Source: Paraburkholderia acidicola (lineage in GTDB: Bacteria; Pseudomonadota; Gammaproteobacteria; Burkholderiales; Burkholderiaceae). Taken from it: 64,000 bases of DNA. The stretch is taken from contig NZ_MTZV01000004.1 of NCBI RefSeq assembly GCF_002362315.1, positions 1,178,001 through 1,242,000 on the forward strand. Direction: 5' to 3'. The position numbers and the translations under genes were made by a program. The stretch's first letter is position 1; each line of letters starts with the position of its first letter. Positions 44,455 to 57,058 of this stretch are shown piece after piece. Below the pieces are notes generated by a model, which searched no databases, was not told the origin of the DNA, and saw only the letters and a program-made list of their open reading frames with translations.

Positions 44455-44850
44455 AGTTTGCCTTGTGGTTTGGATAAATGGCTGCCGATCTTAAGCAGGC
44501 TTGCCGTTTGAAGGTTGTGGTGCCTCGGAATTTGCAGGCGAGATTAACACAAAATCGAAAGTGGGGAAAAGATCGCTTACCGAAATTAATTATCTTTTGT
44601 TTCAAGGTGCTTCGAGGAGTACTGCGACGGTGTTAAGAAACTTTCATTTCGGTCGTTTCTACGTTCATGCAAACCGACTGCATATTTCAGATAATTAGAT
44701 TATCAACTCCCGAATCATGAAAATTAATTTGCCATTTACGCCTCAACTTTTCACGGCATGAGAACTTGAGAGTGATGAGACGCAACAAAATGGGAAATTG
44801 CTTCACTTCGGACGAAATAAACAGAATGCTCTGTCCAGTCATCTCGATAT
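44455..44850. other. AT-rich non-coding region upstream of hns
   Basis: About 400 bases, clearly richer in A/T than the rest of the window, between hns and hugZ. It contains a perfect dyad GATAAT-TAG-ATTATC at 44690-44704. No coding frame is convincing. It is probably the hns promoter and an H-NS autoregulation region. Confidence 0.5.
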
Positions 44851-45513
44851 TCAGGAGAGATGCCGTTCGATACAGTCGGCCAATGCGGCATGCAACGCAT
44901 CCGAATCGCATTTCGGTACATCGAACATGAAACGGGTCCGCTCGCCGGCGATTTTCAGATCCGCGCCGTAGCGATCGACGCCCGCCAGTACGAGACCGTC
45001 GGCGCGCTTCGGATGACCGTCGAAAAAATCGGCGAGCGCGGCTTCCTCGTCGGGGGCAAGCGGCTCGAGCGGATCGAGATCCTGTGCGTCCAGCCAGCCC
45101 ATCGCACCGAATCCACCGATATAGCGCAGCCGGTCGACGTTCATCGTCCAGAACGAAAAATCGCCGAGTGCCAGATAGCGGGCGGCGTCCGGGTGGTAGC
45201 GCAAATAGCGGCGCACCCAACCAGCGTCGGGTTCGACCGGTTCGAACGCCCCCAGCAAGGTGACGCGCTGGCCGTTCAGCACGTCGCCGTCGGGCGCGTG
45301 GGCGACCAGGAAACCAGCCCGCGCATCGGCGTGCAGGTTGCGCGTGTGTTCAGCGAGACGGCTCACGAGGATCGTCGGGCGATGCATCGAGTCCGGCGCA
45401 AACGGCAGGACCGACGGATACGGGAAACCTTGCGGCTCGCGCGCATGGGTGGCCAGCGTGCCGACAGCGGCCTGGTGCAGCAGATGCAGCGGAGCGTGAG
45501 CGGGGATGTTCAA
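44851..45513 (-). CDS. hugZ: HugZ-family haem utilisation / PNPOx-fold protein
   Basis: A 220-residue split-barrel protein. The N-terminal flavin-reductase-like half (VGTLATHAREPQGFPYPSVLPFAPD, LVSRLAEHTRNLHAD) and the C-terminal DUF2470-type half (about 140-220) with VDRYGADLK match HugZ/HutZ, which degrades or handles haem. No haem transporter is adjacent. The symbol is by family resemblance. Confidence 0.8.
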   Translation of the reverse strand: MNIPAHAPLHLLHQAAVGTLATHAREPQGFPYPSVLPFAPDSMHRPTILVSRLAEHTRNLHADARAGFLVAHAPDGDVLNGQRVTLLGAFEPVEPDAGWVRRYLRYHPDAARYLALGDFSFWTMNVDRLRYIGGFGAMGWLDAQDLDPLEPLAPDEEAALADFFDGHPKRADGLVLAGVDRYGADLKIAGERTRFMFDVPKCDSDALHAALADCIERHLS

Positions 45514-45734
45514 GTGCGCGGTCCTCGGTGGGCGGAAGCGGGGCTGCCCCGCTGAGCCTGTCCTGTCTGTTCAGACGTCCATATTAGTTCAGGCGGCCCC
45601 GCCATAAGACTCGCCCGGGCGGATAGAATCTGACGTTCGCTTTCAGCGCGCTTACCTCGCGTTTTCCTCGGGGTTTCCTCGCGGTTTCCTTTCTGTCCCA
45701 CGCGCCTGCTTCCCGCTAACGCAACGAGCTCCCT

Positions 45735-46946
45735 TTGTCCGATCGACCCTCCGATTTCCCCGCGCTCCCCGCCGCCCATGGGGCACTCCCCACTGCTGCC
45801 CGCAACCGGGCTCGCAACGCCACGATGGCGTTGTTCTTCATCGCCGGGATGATGTACGCGTCGTGGGGAGTCCATGTGCCAACGGTGCGCGACCGCTTCC
45901 ATCTGAACCCGGCGCTGCTGTCGTTCGCGCTGCTGGCGGTGGCGGTCGGCTCGATTGCCGCGATGGCGACCAATGGACCATGGATCGCCCGCGTCGGCTC
46001 GCGCCGTGCGTGCTTCGCCGGCGGCCTGACGATGTCGGTGTGCGCGGCGCTGATCCTGATCGTGCCTTCTTACTGGCTGTTGCTCGTCGTGCTGGCTGTC
46101 TTCGGTATGGGCATGGCGACGCTCGATGTGGCGATGAACGCGGAAGCAAGCGCCGTCGAAATCGCGCTGGGACGCCCGATCATGTCGACGCTGCACGGTA
46201 TGTTCAGCGTCGGCGGGATGGCCGGTGCGGCCGCCGGTGGCGCGCTGATGTCGCGCGGCATGGCGCCGCCGGTCCATCTCGCGCTTGCCGCAGCGGTGTG
46301 CGCACTGGTACTGGTGGTGGCGTGTCCGGCGGTCTTGCCCCACGTGCCGCACGCCGAGCATCCGGACGCCCACACGCCGCGCGCCAACCGCTGGCGCTCG
46401 CCGGCACTGTGGGCACTCGGCATCTTCGCGCTGATCGCATTGATCGCCGAGGGCGCGATGTACGACTGGGCGACGGTCTATATGCGCGACATCGTGATTG
46501 CGACGCCCGCGGTCGCGAGCGCGGCCTACGCGGCATTTTCGGGCGGCATGGCTGCCGCGCGCTTCGGCGGCGACGCGGTGCGGGCGCGCTTCGGGGCGCC
46601 GCAACTGGTCATGGCGAGCGCATCGCTGGCGTTCGTCGGTATGCTCGGCGCGCTGCTGTTGCCTTATCCGGTCACGGCGCTGGCGGGCTTTACGCTGATG
46701 GGGCTGGGGCTCGCCAACATGATGCCGGTGCTGTTCGCGGCGGCGGCGCGCGTCAAGGGCATTCATGCAGCCGAAGGGCTCGCGCATGTTGCCGGGCTCG
46801 CCTATTTCGGGATGCTGCTGGGGCCGGTGATCATCGGCGGCATTGCGCAGGTGACGAGCCTGCCGATCGGGCTGTCGGTCGTCGCCCTGTGCGCGGCGCT
46901 CATCGCGATAGCCGGTCCCAGGGTCCTGCGGCGACTGAAAATCTGA
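45735..46946 (+). CDS. MFS transporter
   Basis: A 403-residue permease with about twelve hydrophobic segments. The first loop contains GPWIARVGSRRACFAGG, matching the MFS loop 2-3 pattern. YDWATVYMRDIV and the C-terminal half resemble the YbjJ/FucP-like subgroup. The TTG at 45735 gives the full N-terminus; an ATG at 45825 is an alternative just before the first helix. The substrate is unknown. Confidence 0.83.
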   Translation: MSDRPSDFPALPAAHGALPTAARNRARNATMALFFIAGMMYASWGVHVPTVRDRFHLNPALLSFALLAVAVGSIAAMATNGPWIARVGSRRACFAGGLTMSVCAALILIVPSYWLLLVVLAVFGMGMATLDVAMNAEASAVEIALGRPIMSTLHGMFSVGGMAGAAAGGALMSRGMAPPVHLALAAAVCALVLVVACPAVLPHVPHAEHPDAHTPRANRWRSPALWALGIFALIALIAEGAMYDWATVYMRDIVIATPAVASAAYAAFSGGMAAARFGGDAVRARFGAPQLVMASASLAFVGMLGALLLPYPVTALAGFTLMGLGLANMMPVLFAAAARVKGIHAAEGLAHVAGLAYFGMLLGPVIIGGIAQVTSLPIGLSVVALCAALIAIAGPRVLRRLKI

Positions 46947-47029
46947 CGGGGTAAACGCTAACGCCCTGGTGAACCGCGGCAAATCGATCGCGCTCCGTCA
47001 CGGTGACGTCCTCGTCCAGCACGGAACGC

Positions 47030-47076
47030 GCGTTACGTTACGCGCGGCTCAATCGAACGTTTGTTCCACACCACAT
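47030..47076 (+). promoter_or_regulatory. Upstream enhancer-like boxes of TP lipoprotein 1
   Basis: GCGTTACGTTACGC (47030-47043) and TGTTCCACACCACAT (47062-47076) recur, with the same 32-base offset, before all four TP lipoprotein genes. The first box centre lies 158 bases before the predicted start, the range used by sigma-54 activators. Confidence 0.7.
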
Positions 47077-47168
47077 CGCTGCGGCCGCGACCCTGTGCCG
47101 CCGCGGCTGTCGCCCGCTTTCCCTTGATGCAGCTTGCCCGGCCGGCACCGCTCGATTCCGGATGAAAT

Positions 47169-47184
47169 TGGCATAAGGTTTGCA
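47169..47184 (+). promoter_or_regulatory. Sigma-54 promoter of TP lipoprotein 1
   Basis: TGGCATAAGGTTTGCA fits the -24/-12 consensus TGGCAC-N5-TTGCW with GG and GC exactly 12 bases apart. The predicted start is near 47195, about 29 bases before the ATG. Confidence 0.82.
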
Positions 47185-47223
47185 GATGACTCCCCACCAG
47201 GCTCTTTACGAGGGGAGGCAAAC

Positions 47224-48879
47224 ATGAAACGCCAATTTAAAATGACAGCAGTTGCTTTGTGCGTAACTTCAATGATCGCACTGACAGGTTGCGGCTCGGC
47301 CGTGACCAAGCCGGGGGTGATCGGAGGCGGAGGCAATGGAGGAACAACGCCGACGCCCACTCCGACACCTACGCCCACCCCAACACCCACGCCGACGCCT
47401 ACTCCGACGCCGACGCCCACACCGACTCCGACACCCACGCCGACGCCTAGCGCCAACGCGGTCGGCAATGTCGTCCAGAAGACCAGCAACGTCATTACTG
47501 CCGCCGGCCAGACCGTGTCTGCGATTGGCAGTCAGATCGGCACCACGCCGATTCCCGGTGCCAACCCCGCGACCACGGCCGCGCTCGGCAACGTCGTCTC
47601 CAATCTCGGCGCCGGTGTCACCGCGCTCGGCACGGGCGCGGCCAATGGCCTCGGTCAGCTCGGCAAGGGCGGCAATCCGCTCGGCGTGACGCTCGCGAGT
47701 TCGGGCAATGTCGTCTACGACGCCGGACAGGCTGTTAATAATGTCGGCCAGCTCGTTACCAGCCTCGGCACTGGACCGACTGCACCGCTGAGCCCGCTGA
47801 CGACTCCGCTCGGTGGCGTGGTATCGACTGTCGGCAATGCCGTTAGCGGCCTGGGTACGCAACTCGGCACGGCTATCTCTACCGGGCCGATCCAGCAGGT
47901 GACGCAGGCTGTCAGTTCGGCGATCACGCCGATTACCTCGACCGTCTCGGCGACCACCCAAACGATTGGCGATGCCACCGGCCTGGGCGCGCCGCTCAAC
48001 GGTCTGCTGTCGACCATCGGCCATGGTCTGGATTCTGCCGGCGGCGCGATCAGTGGTGCGACCGGCAATCCGATCGGTCAGAACCTCGGCAACATCGTCA
48101 CCAAGGTCGGCGACACCGTCACCTCGGCAGGCGGTCTGCTGACCTCCGGCGGCACGGGCTCGGCCAATCCGCTCGCGCCGCTTACCGGACTGCTCAGTTC
48201 GCTGCCGGGTACGCTTACTGGCAGTCTGGGTGGCCTCGGTGGTCTGGGCGGCCTCGGTGGTTCCGGTACGGGTACGGGTACGGGCTCTGGCTCAGGCGGT
48301 CCGCTCGCGCCCGTCACAGGGCTGCTGACGACGGTCACCGGCGCTGTCACGGGTGCGCTCGGTGGCAGTACCGGGCCGCTTGCACCTGTCACCGGATTGC
48401 TCACCAATGTCACGGGAAGCTTGACCGGCGTGCTCGGCGGTCTCGGTGGAACGGTCGGCACCGGTACGTCAGGATCGAATCCGCTTGCCCCTGTTACCGG
48501 ACTGCTCGGTACAGTGACCGGCGCACTCGGTGGCGTAGCGGGCGGAGCCAGCGGTTCGGGCTCGAATCCGCTGGCGCCTGTTACCGGGCTGCTCGGATCT
48601 CTGACGGGCGCGCTTGGCGGCGTCGCGGGTGGTACCGGCTCGGGTTCGAATCCGCTGGCACCGGTCACCGGACTGCTCGGGTCCGTGACGGGAGCGGTCG
48701 GTGGGGCAACGGGTGGTTCCAGCGGGACGGGTAGCTCGGCGGGTCTGGGCGGTCTGCTTGCGCCGGTCACCGGTCTGCTCGGTTCACTCACCGGCGGACT
48801 GACCGGCAGCTCGGGTTCCTCGTCATCCGGCGGTCTGCTCGGCGGACTTGGCTCACTCGCCAGTACGCCTAAGAAATAA
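47224..48879 (+). CDS. Thr-Pro / Gly-Leu-Thr repeat lipoprotein 1
   Basis: A 551-residue lipoprotein. The start ATG at 47224 follows GAGGGGAGG, and the signal MKRQFKMTAVALCVTSM ends in lipobox LTGC (C23). After a Gly-rich spacer come 17 Thr-Pro pairs, then a conserved central region (SANAVGNVVQKT... to about residue 315). A C-terminal part follows, built of '[18 protein letters not shown]' units of about 25-35 residues, ending TPKK. Similar Burkholderia proteins are often labelled collagen-like, although no Gly-X-Y triplets run here. A surface-exposed or matrix role is inferred. Closest to lipoprotein 4 in the central region. Confidence 0.85.
   Translation: MKRQFKMTAVALCVTSMIALTGCGSAVTKPGVIGGGGNGGTTPTPTPTPTPTPTPTPTPTPTPTPTPTPTPTPTPSANAVGNVVQKTSNVITAAGQTVSAIGSQIGTTPIPGANPATTAALGNVVSNLGAGVTALGTGAANGLGQLGKGGNPLGVTLASSGNVVYDAGQAVNNVGQLVTSLGTGPTAPLSPLTTPLGGVVSTVGNAVSGLGTQLGTAISTGPIQQVTQAVSSAITPITSTVSATTQTIGDATGLGAPLNGLLSTIGHGLDSAGGAISGATGNPIGQNLGNIVTKVGDTVTSAGGLLTSGGTGSANPLAPLTGLLSSLPGTLTGSLGGLGGLGGLGGSGTGTGTGSGSGGPLAPVTGLLTTVTGAVTGALGGSTGPLAPVTGLLTNVTGSLTGVLGGLGGTVGTGTSGSNPLAPVTGLLGTVTGALGGVAGGASGSGSNPLAPVTGLLGSLTGALGGVAGGTGSGSNPLAPVTGLLGSVTGAVGGATGGSSGTGSSAGLGGLLAPVTGLLGSLTGGLTGSSGSSSSGGLLGGLGSLASTPKK
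47347..47448 (+). repeat. Thr-Pro coding hexamer tract, 17 units
   Basis: Degenerate ACN-CCN hexamers encode 17 Thr-Pro pairs. Third codon positions vary, so this copy is older or less recently expanded than the tract of lipoprotein 2. Confidence 0.95.
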
Positions 48880-48906
48880 CAACAACGTTTCACATCTCAG
48901 GGAGTG

Positions 48907-48940
48907 CGGCGGACCGATAACACGGTCCGCCGTTTTTTTT
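48907..48940 (+). terminator. Terminator of TP lipoprotein 1
   Basis: CGGCGGACCG pairs with CGGTCCGCCG around ATAACA, followed by eight T. It shows that lipoproteins 1 and 2 are separate transcription units. Confidence 0.93.
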
Positions 48941-49028
48941 GCGCGCTGTGCTGGCTGTCTGGTGACGCCGAAGCTCGGTGGTTCTGCATGGCGGATATCG
49001 CTTTCGTCAGACACACGCGAAGTCGCTT

Positions 49029-49075
49029 GCGTTACGTTACGCGTCCCGTATGCGGGTGCCTGTTCCGTGACACAT
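49029..49075 (+). promoter_or_regulatory. Upstream enhancer-like boxes of TP lipoprotein 2
   Basis: GCGTTACGTTACGC at 49029-49042 and TGTTCCGTGACACAT at 49061-49075, again offset by 32 bases. The first box centre is about 157 bases before the predicted start. Confidence 0.7.
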
Positions 49076-49165
49076 CGAAGCCAGCGAGCCACACGCTCGA
49101 TCTGCTGCAATCCCTTTCCCTTTATTCCACAGGCTTCGGCGGTTTGTGGCGCTTCCGAGAAAGAT

Positions 49166-49181
49166 TGGCATAGCGCTTGCA
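49166..49181 (+). promoter_or_regulatory. Sigma-54 promoter of TP lipoprotein 2
   Basis: TGGCATAGCGCTTGCA, a -24/-12 element. The predicted start is near 49192, 29 bases before the ATG. The 16 bases are identical in lipoproteins 2, 3 and 4. Confidence 0.85.
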
Positions 49182-49220
49182 GTTGACCCCCTATCGGTTT
49201 ATTTCCGAGGGGAAACAAAC

Positions 49221-51512
<2,292 letters not shown>

Positions 51513-51540
51513 CGACAGCAGCTCAACACGCCAGGGAGTA

Positions 51541-51575
51541 CGGCGGACCGGGTAACCGGTCCGCCGTTTTTCTTT
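51541..51575 (+). terminator. Terminator of TP lipoprotein 2
   Basis: CGGCGGACCGG pairs with CCGGTCCGCCG around a GTAA tetraloop, followed by TTTTTCTTT. Confidence 0.93.
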
Positions 51576-51662
51576 GTGCCTGCGACGACCGTCCTGTGGT
51601 ACTCGACGCTCACCTGCTCTGTATGACTGATGCCGCATTCGCCAGGGATACGAAACCGCTTC

Positions 51663-51709
51663 GCGTTACGTTACGCATCGCCTGCGCGAGTGCCTGTTCC
51701 GCGACACAT
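51663..51709 (+). promoter_or_regulatory. Upstream enhancer-like boxes of TP lipoprotein 3
   Basis: GCGTTACGTTACGC at 51663-51676 and TGTTCCGCGACACAT at 51695-51709. The first box centre is about 156 bases before the predicted start. Confidence 0.7.
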
Positions 51710-51799
51710 TGGAGCCAGCGAGCTTCATCGACGGACTATGGCGATCCCTTTCCGTTGATTCCATTGGCCTCTACGGTTTGTACCGGCCGCTGGGGAAAT

Positions 51800-51815
51800 T
51801 GGCATAGCGCTTGCA
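51800..51815 (+). promoter_or_regulatory. Sigma-54 promoter of TP lipoprotein 3
   Basis: TGGCATAGCGCTTGCA in an AAATTGGCA context. The predicted start is near 51826, 30 bases before the ATG. Confidence 0.85.
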
Positions 51816-51855
51816 GTTGACTCCCTCACTAGATTCTTTACGAGGGGAGGCCAAC

Positions 51856-53832
<1,977 letters not shown>

Positions 53833-53861
53833 CGGCAACGATCAACACGTCAGGAAGCAAG

Positions 53862-53891
53862 GCGGACCGGTCACCCGGTCCGCTTTTTTTT
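53862..53891 (+). terminator. Terminator of TP lipoprotein 3
   Basis: GCGGACCGG pairs with CCGGTCCGC around TCAC, followed by eight T. Confidence 0.93.
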
Positions 53892-53983
53892 CGAACTGTG
53901 CTGATCGTTCTACCGGACCAAAGCCCTATCGCCCCGGTTCTGTATGACGGCGCCTGCATTCACCAGGGACGCAAAACCGCTGC

Positions 53984-54030
53984 GCGTTACGTTACGCATC
54001 GCCTGCGCGAGTGCCTGTTCCGCGACACAT
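53984..54030 (+). promoter_or_regulatory. Upstream enhancer-like boxes of TP lipoprotein 4
   Basis: GCGTTACGTTACGC at 53984-53997 and TGTTCCGCGACACAT at 54016-54030. The first box centre is about 156 bases before the predicted start. Confidence 0.7.
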
Positions 54031-54120
54031 CGAAGCCGGCGAGCTTCATCGACGGATTTCGGCAACCCGTTCCCATTGATTCCACAAGCCTCGGCGGTTT
54101 ATGCGAGTCGTCGGAGAAAT

Positions 54121-54136
54121 TGGCATAGCGCTTGCA
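54121..54136 (+). promoter_or_regulatory. Sigma-54 promoter of TP lipoprotein 4
   Basis: TGGCATAGCGCTTGCA. The predicted start is near 54147, 30 bases before the ATG. Confidence 0.85.
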
Positions 54137-54176
54137 GTTGACTCCTCCACTAGATTCTTTACGAGGGGAGCACAAC

Positions 54177-55799
54177 ATGAATCGCCAATTCAAAATGACA
54201 GCGATCGCCGTATGCGTATCGTCGTTGATTGCCCTGACAGGTTGCGGGTCGACCGTCACAAGACCGGGTGGTTTGGGAAGCGGTAGCGGCGGCGGAGGTG
54301 GCGGTAGTGGCGGAGGAACGCCTACGCCTACGCCTACGCCTACGCCTACTCCGACACCGACGCCGACGCCCACTCCAACGCCGACGCCAACGCCGACGCC
54401 CACCCCGACGCCCACCCCGACGCCGACACCGACACCGACACCGACGCCTACTCCAACACCTAGCGCCAACGCCATCGGCACCGTCGTCCAGAAGACCGGC
54501 AACATCGTGACCGCGACTGGCCAGACGGTCTCCGCGATCGGCAGCCAGATCGGCACTACGCCGATTCCCGGTGCCAACCCCGCGACCACGGCCGCGCTCG
54601 GTAACGTCGTCTCCAATCTCGGCGCCGGTGTCACTGCGCTCGGCAACGGAACGGCCAACGGTCTCGGCCAGCTCGGCAAGGCCACCGATCCGCTCGGCAT
54701 TACCCTCGCCAGTTCAGGCAATGTCGTCTACGACGCGGGCCAGGCCGTCAACAACGTTGGGCAACTGGTCACGAGTCTCGGTACTGGACCAACCGCACCG
54801 CTGAGCCCACTGACGACGCCGCTCGGTGGCGTGGTATCGACTGTCGGCAATGCCGTCAGCGGTCTCGGTACGCAGCTCGGCAACGCCATCTCCACCGGGC
54901 CGATCCAGCAGGTCACGCAGGCTGTCAGTTCGGCAATCACGCCGATTACCTCGACCGTCTCGGCAACCACTCAAACGATTGGCGATGCCACCGGTCTGGG
55001 TGCGCCACTCAATGGCCTGCTGTCGACGATCGGTCACGGTCTGGATTCTGCCGGCAGCGCGATCAGCGGAGCGACGGGCAACCCGATCGGTCAGAACCTC
55101 GGCAACATCGTCACCAAGGTCGGCGACACCGTCACCTCTGCAGGTGGCTTGCTGACCTCTGGAGGCACGAGTTCGGGCAATCCGCTCGCGCCGCTTACCG
55201 GACTGCTCACCTCGCTGCCCGGTACGCTTACCGGCACGCTCGGCGGTCTGGGCGGTGGACTCGGCGGATCGGGTTCTGGCTCAGGCGGTGGTCCGCTGGC
55301 GCCTGTGACCGGTCTGCTCAACACCGTCACCGGAACGCTCACCGGTGCGCTGGGCGGCAGCACGGGTCCGCTCGCACCAGTCACCGGTCTGCTCACTAAC
55401 GTCACAGGAAGTTTGACTGGCGTGCTTGGCGGTCTCGGTGGTGCTACTGGAGGAACCGGCGGAACAGGTTCGAACCCGCTGGCACCTGTCACCGGTCTGC
55501 TTGGATCGGTGACCGGCGCACTCGGTGGCGCGACGGGCGGTACAGGAAGCTCGGGTTCGAACCCGCTCGCCCCTGTCACCGGTCTGCTCGGTTCTGTGAC
55601 CGGCGCACTCGGTGGCGCAACGGGCGGTACAGGCGGAACGAGTGGTTCAAGTGGCTCCGGCGGCCTGGGCGGTCTGCTCGCGCCGGTCACCGGTCTGCTC
55701 AATTCGCTCACGGGCGGATTGACCGGCGGCTCGAGTACTTCGTCTTCCGGCGGCCTGCTCGGTGGGCTCGGCTCGCTCGGCACCACACCCAAGAAGTAA
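54177..55799 (+). CDS. Thr-Pro / Gly-Leu-Thr repeat lipoprotein 4
   Basis: A 540-residue lipoprotein: lipobox LTGC (C23), Gly/Ser spacer, 24 Thr-Pro pairs, then SANAIGTVVQKTGNIV. Its central region follows lipoprotein 1 ([21 protein letters not shown]), while parts of its C-terminal repeats follow lipoproteins 2 and 3. It is the last member; the next gene is convergent and unrelated. No catalytic motif is visible in any of the four. Confidence 0.85.
   Translation: MNRQFKMTAIAVCVSSLIALTGCGSTVTRPGGLGSGSGGGGGGSGGGTPTPTPTPTPTPTPTPTPTPTPTPTPTPTPTPTPTPTPTPTPTPTPTPSANAIGTVVQKTGNIVTATGQTVSAIGSQIGTTPIPGANPATTAALGNVVSNLGAGVTALGNGTANGLGQLGKATDPLGITLASSGNVVYDAGQAVNNVGQLVTSLGTGPTAPLSPLTTPLGGVVSTVGNAVSGLGTQLGNAISTGPIQQVTQAVSSAITPITSTVSATTQTIGDATGLGAPLNGLLSTIGHGLDSAGSAISGATGNPIGQNLGNIVTKVGDTVTSAGGLLTSGGTSSGNPLAPLTGLLTSLPGTLTGTLGGLGGGLGGSGSGSGGGPLAPVTGLLNTVTGTLTGALGGSTGPLAPVTGLLTNVTGSLTGVLGGLGGATGGTGGTGSNPLAPVTGLLGSVTGALGGATGGTGSSGSNPLAPVTGLLGSVTGALGGATGGTGGTSGSSGSGGLGGLLAPVTGLLNSLTGGLTGGSSTSSSGGLLGGLGSLGTTPKK
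54318..54461 (+). repeat. Thr-Pro coding hexamer tract, 24 units
   Basis: 144 bases of ACN-CCN hexamers, starting with four ACGCCT units and ending ACTCCAACACCT before SANAIG. Confidence 0.95.
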
Positions 55800-55826
55800 C
55801 GGCAACGTATCAACACTGCAGCAAGC

Positions 55827-55858
55827 ACGGCGGACCGCTAACAACGGTCCGCCGTTTT
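55827..55858 (+). terminator. Terminator of TP lipoprotein 4
   Basis: ACGGCGGACCG pairs with CGGTCCGCCGT across a 7-base loop, followed by TTTT. Confidence 0.88.
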
Positions 55859-55899
55859 CCTGAAGCGTCGCTATCGCCCAGCCAGACCCGCTGCGCGAT

Positions 55900-56907
55900 T
55901 CACAGCTCGTGATACGTCTCGTACGTCCTGCCGAAGTCATTGCGTTCGAGGAAGTTCGTGAACGTCATCGTCACCGACGCGTCCAGTCCTTCGACGTAGT
56001 GCCACCAGCCGATTGGCAGGAACAACAGATCACCGGGCTCGAGCGTGCATTCGATCAGTTGTGCATTCTGCAGCGCCGGGAAACGCGCGAAGTCGACCGC
56101 ACTGCCGTCCACCTGCGAGTAGCAATGCAGATGGTTGTACATATGCGGCGTATCGCACAACGGCACCAGCTTCACCTGCTTGCGGCCGATCACCTGCGCC
56201 ATGAAGTTGTTGGTCAGATCGTGATGGAACGGCGTCTTCGTACCGGCCGGCCCAAACCAGAAAAAGCCGTTATCCGGCGACTCCGCATCGAGGTACGCGC
56301 GAATCGGTTCGACATCCGACCATAAGTCCACGAGCGCTTCACGATTGTGCGAGGTGTTGTTCGCAGTCATGTAGAAGTCGTTGGTACGACCGCTGCGCTC
56401 GATCAGATCGACGTAGTCGCGAAAGCGCATCATGCGCTTGAGCTTCGGTTGATTGATCTCGTAGTTTGTATCGGCTTCGCGGCCGAACTGCACTTCGACC
56501 TCGCAATCGCCACAACGCTCGCGGAAGTAATCGAAACTCCACTTCATCCGCGCCGGCCACGTATCGAACGCGCCGGTGATGATCACCGGTCGGTTCTGGA
56601 AGTAATACTGCTCGAAGAATTCGTCGTGGGTCAGTTTCTCGCGGCGTTCCACCGTGCCGCCGTTCGCGCGCAGCCGGTTCAGCGTGCCGTACACCGACAG
56701 CATCCATTCGCGTTTTCGCAAACGATTGCGCAGTCGCGTGCTACCTAGCAGATAGGGACTCGCCAGCGCGGCCTGTACCTCGCGCGCGGCATCTTCCGCG
56801 GCGAAGTCGTGTGAAACGAGCGCGGCCTGAAGCGCATCGGGCGGGACGTCGAGCAACAGGTTCTCGGCAATCCACCGACGCCATTCGTCGTCGATCGGGC
56901 GTGTCAT
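55900..56907 (-). CDS. Cupin-8 / JmjC-like Fe(II) oxygenase family protein
   Basis: A 335-residue protein with a helical N-terminus (about 1-85) and a JmjC-type barrel. The iron site would be H228-x-D230 in KTPFHHDLTN and H303 in GWWHYVEG; the 2-oxoglutarate-binding region is near QVKLVPL. FQNRPVIITGAFDTWPARMKWSFDYF is typical of bacterial cupin_8 proteins. All three metal ligands are present, so activity as a protein or small-molecule hydroxylase is plausible. The substrate is unknown. It converges on the lipoprotein array. Confidence 0.82.
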   Translation of the reverse strand: MTRPIDDEWRRWIAENLLLDVPPDALQAALVSHDFAAEDAAREVQAALASPYLLGSTRLRNRLRKREWMLSVYGTLNRLRANGGTVERREKLTHDEFFEQYYFQNRPVIITGAFDTWPARMKWSFDYFRERCGDCEVEVQFGREADTNYEINQPKLKRMMRFRDYVDLIERSGRTNDFYMTANNTSHNREALVDLWSDVEPIRAYLDAESPDNGFFWFGPAGTKTPFHHDLTNNFMAQVIGRKQVKLVPLCDTPHMYNHLHCYSQVDGSAVDFARFPALQNAQLIECTLEPGDLLFLPIGWWHYVEGLDASVTMTFTNFLERNDFGRTYETYHEL

Positions 56908-56966
56908 TGCAGCCTCTCAGTCAGGTTGTTGTTCTGACGATAGCGTCTCACGCCGCCCACCAAAAG

Positions 56967-57002
56967 AAAAGGCACCCGGGGGTTTAACCCGGGTGCCTTT
57001 TT
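56967..57002 (-). terminator. Terminator of the branched-chain binding protein gene
   Basis: AAAAGGCACCCGGG pairs with CCCGGGTGCCTTTT around a 7-base loop; 57 bases beyond the stop of the minus-strand gene at 57059. The minus-strand 3' arm ends CCTTTTCTTTTGG. Confidence 0.9.
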
Positions 57003-57058
57003 CGTGCTGCTTCGATGCCGCGCGACAGGTTCGACCCGTCACCCGGCAACCGTCGGAA

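Noticed and set aside
44455..44850. Horizontally acquired AT-rich island next to hns
   Set aside because: Only ~400 bases, no genes, and it fits an hns promoter region.
45510..46982. 490-residue minus-strand frame opposite the MFS transporter
   Set aside because: Extremely His/Arg/Gln-rich composition typical of an antisense shadow.
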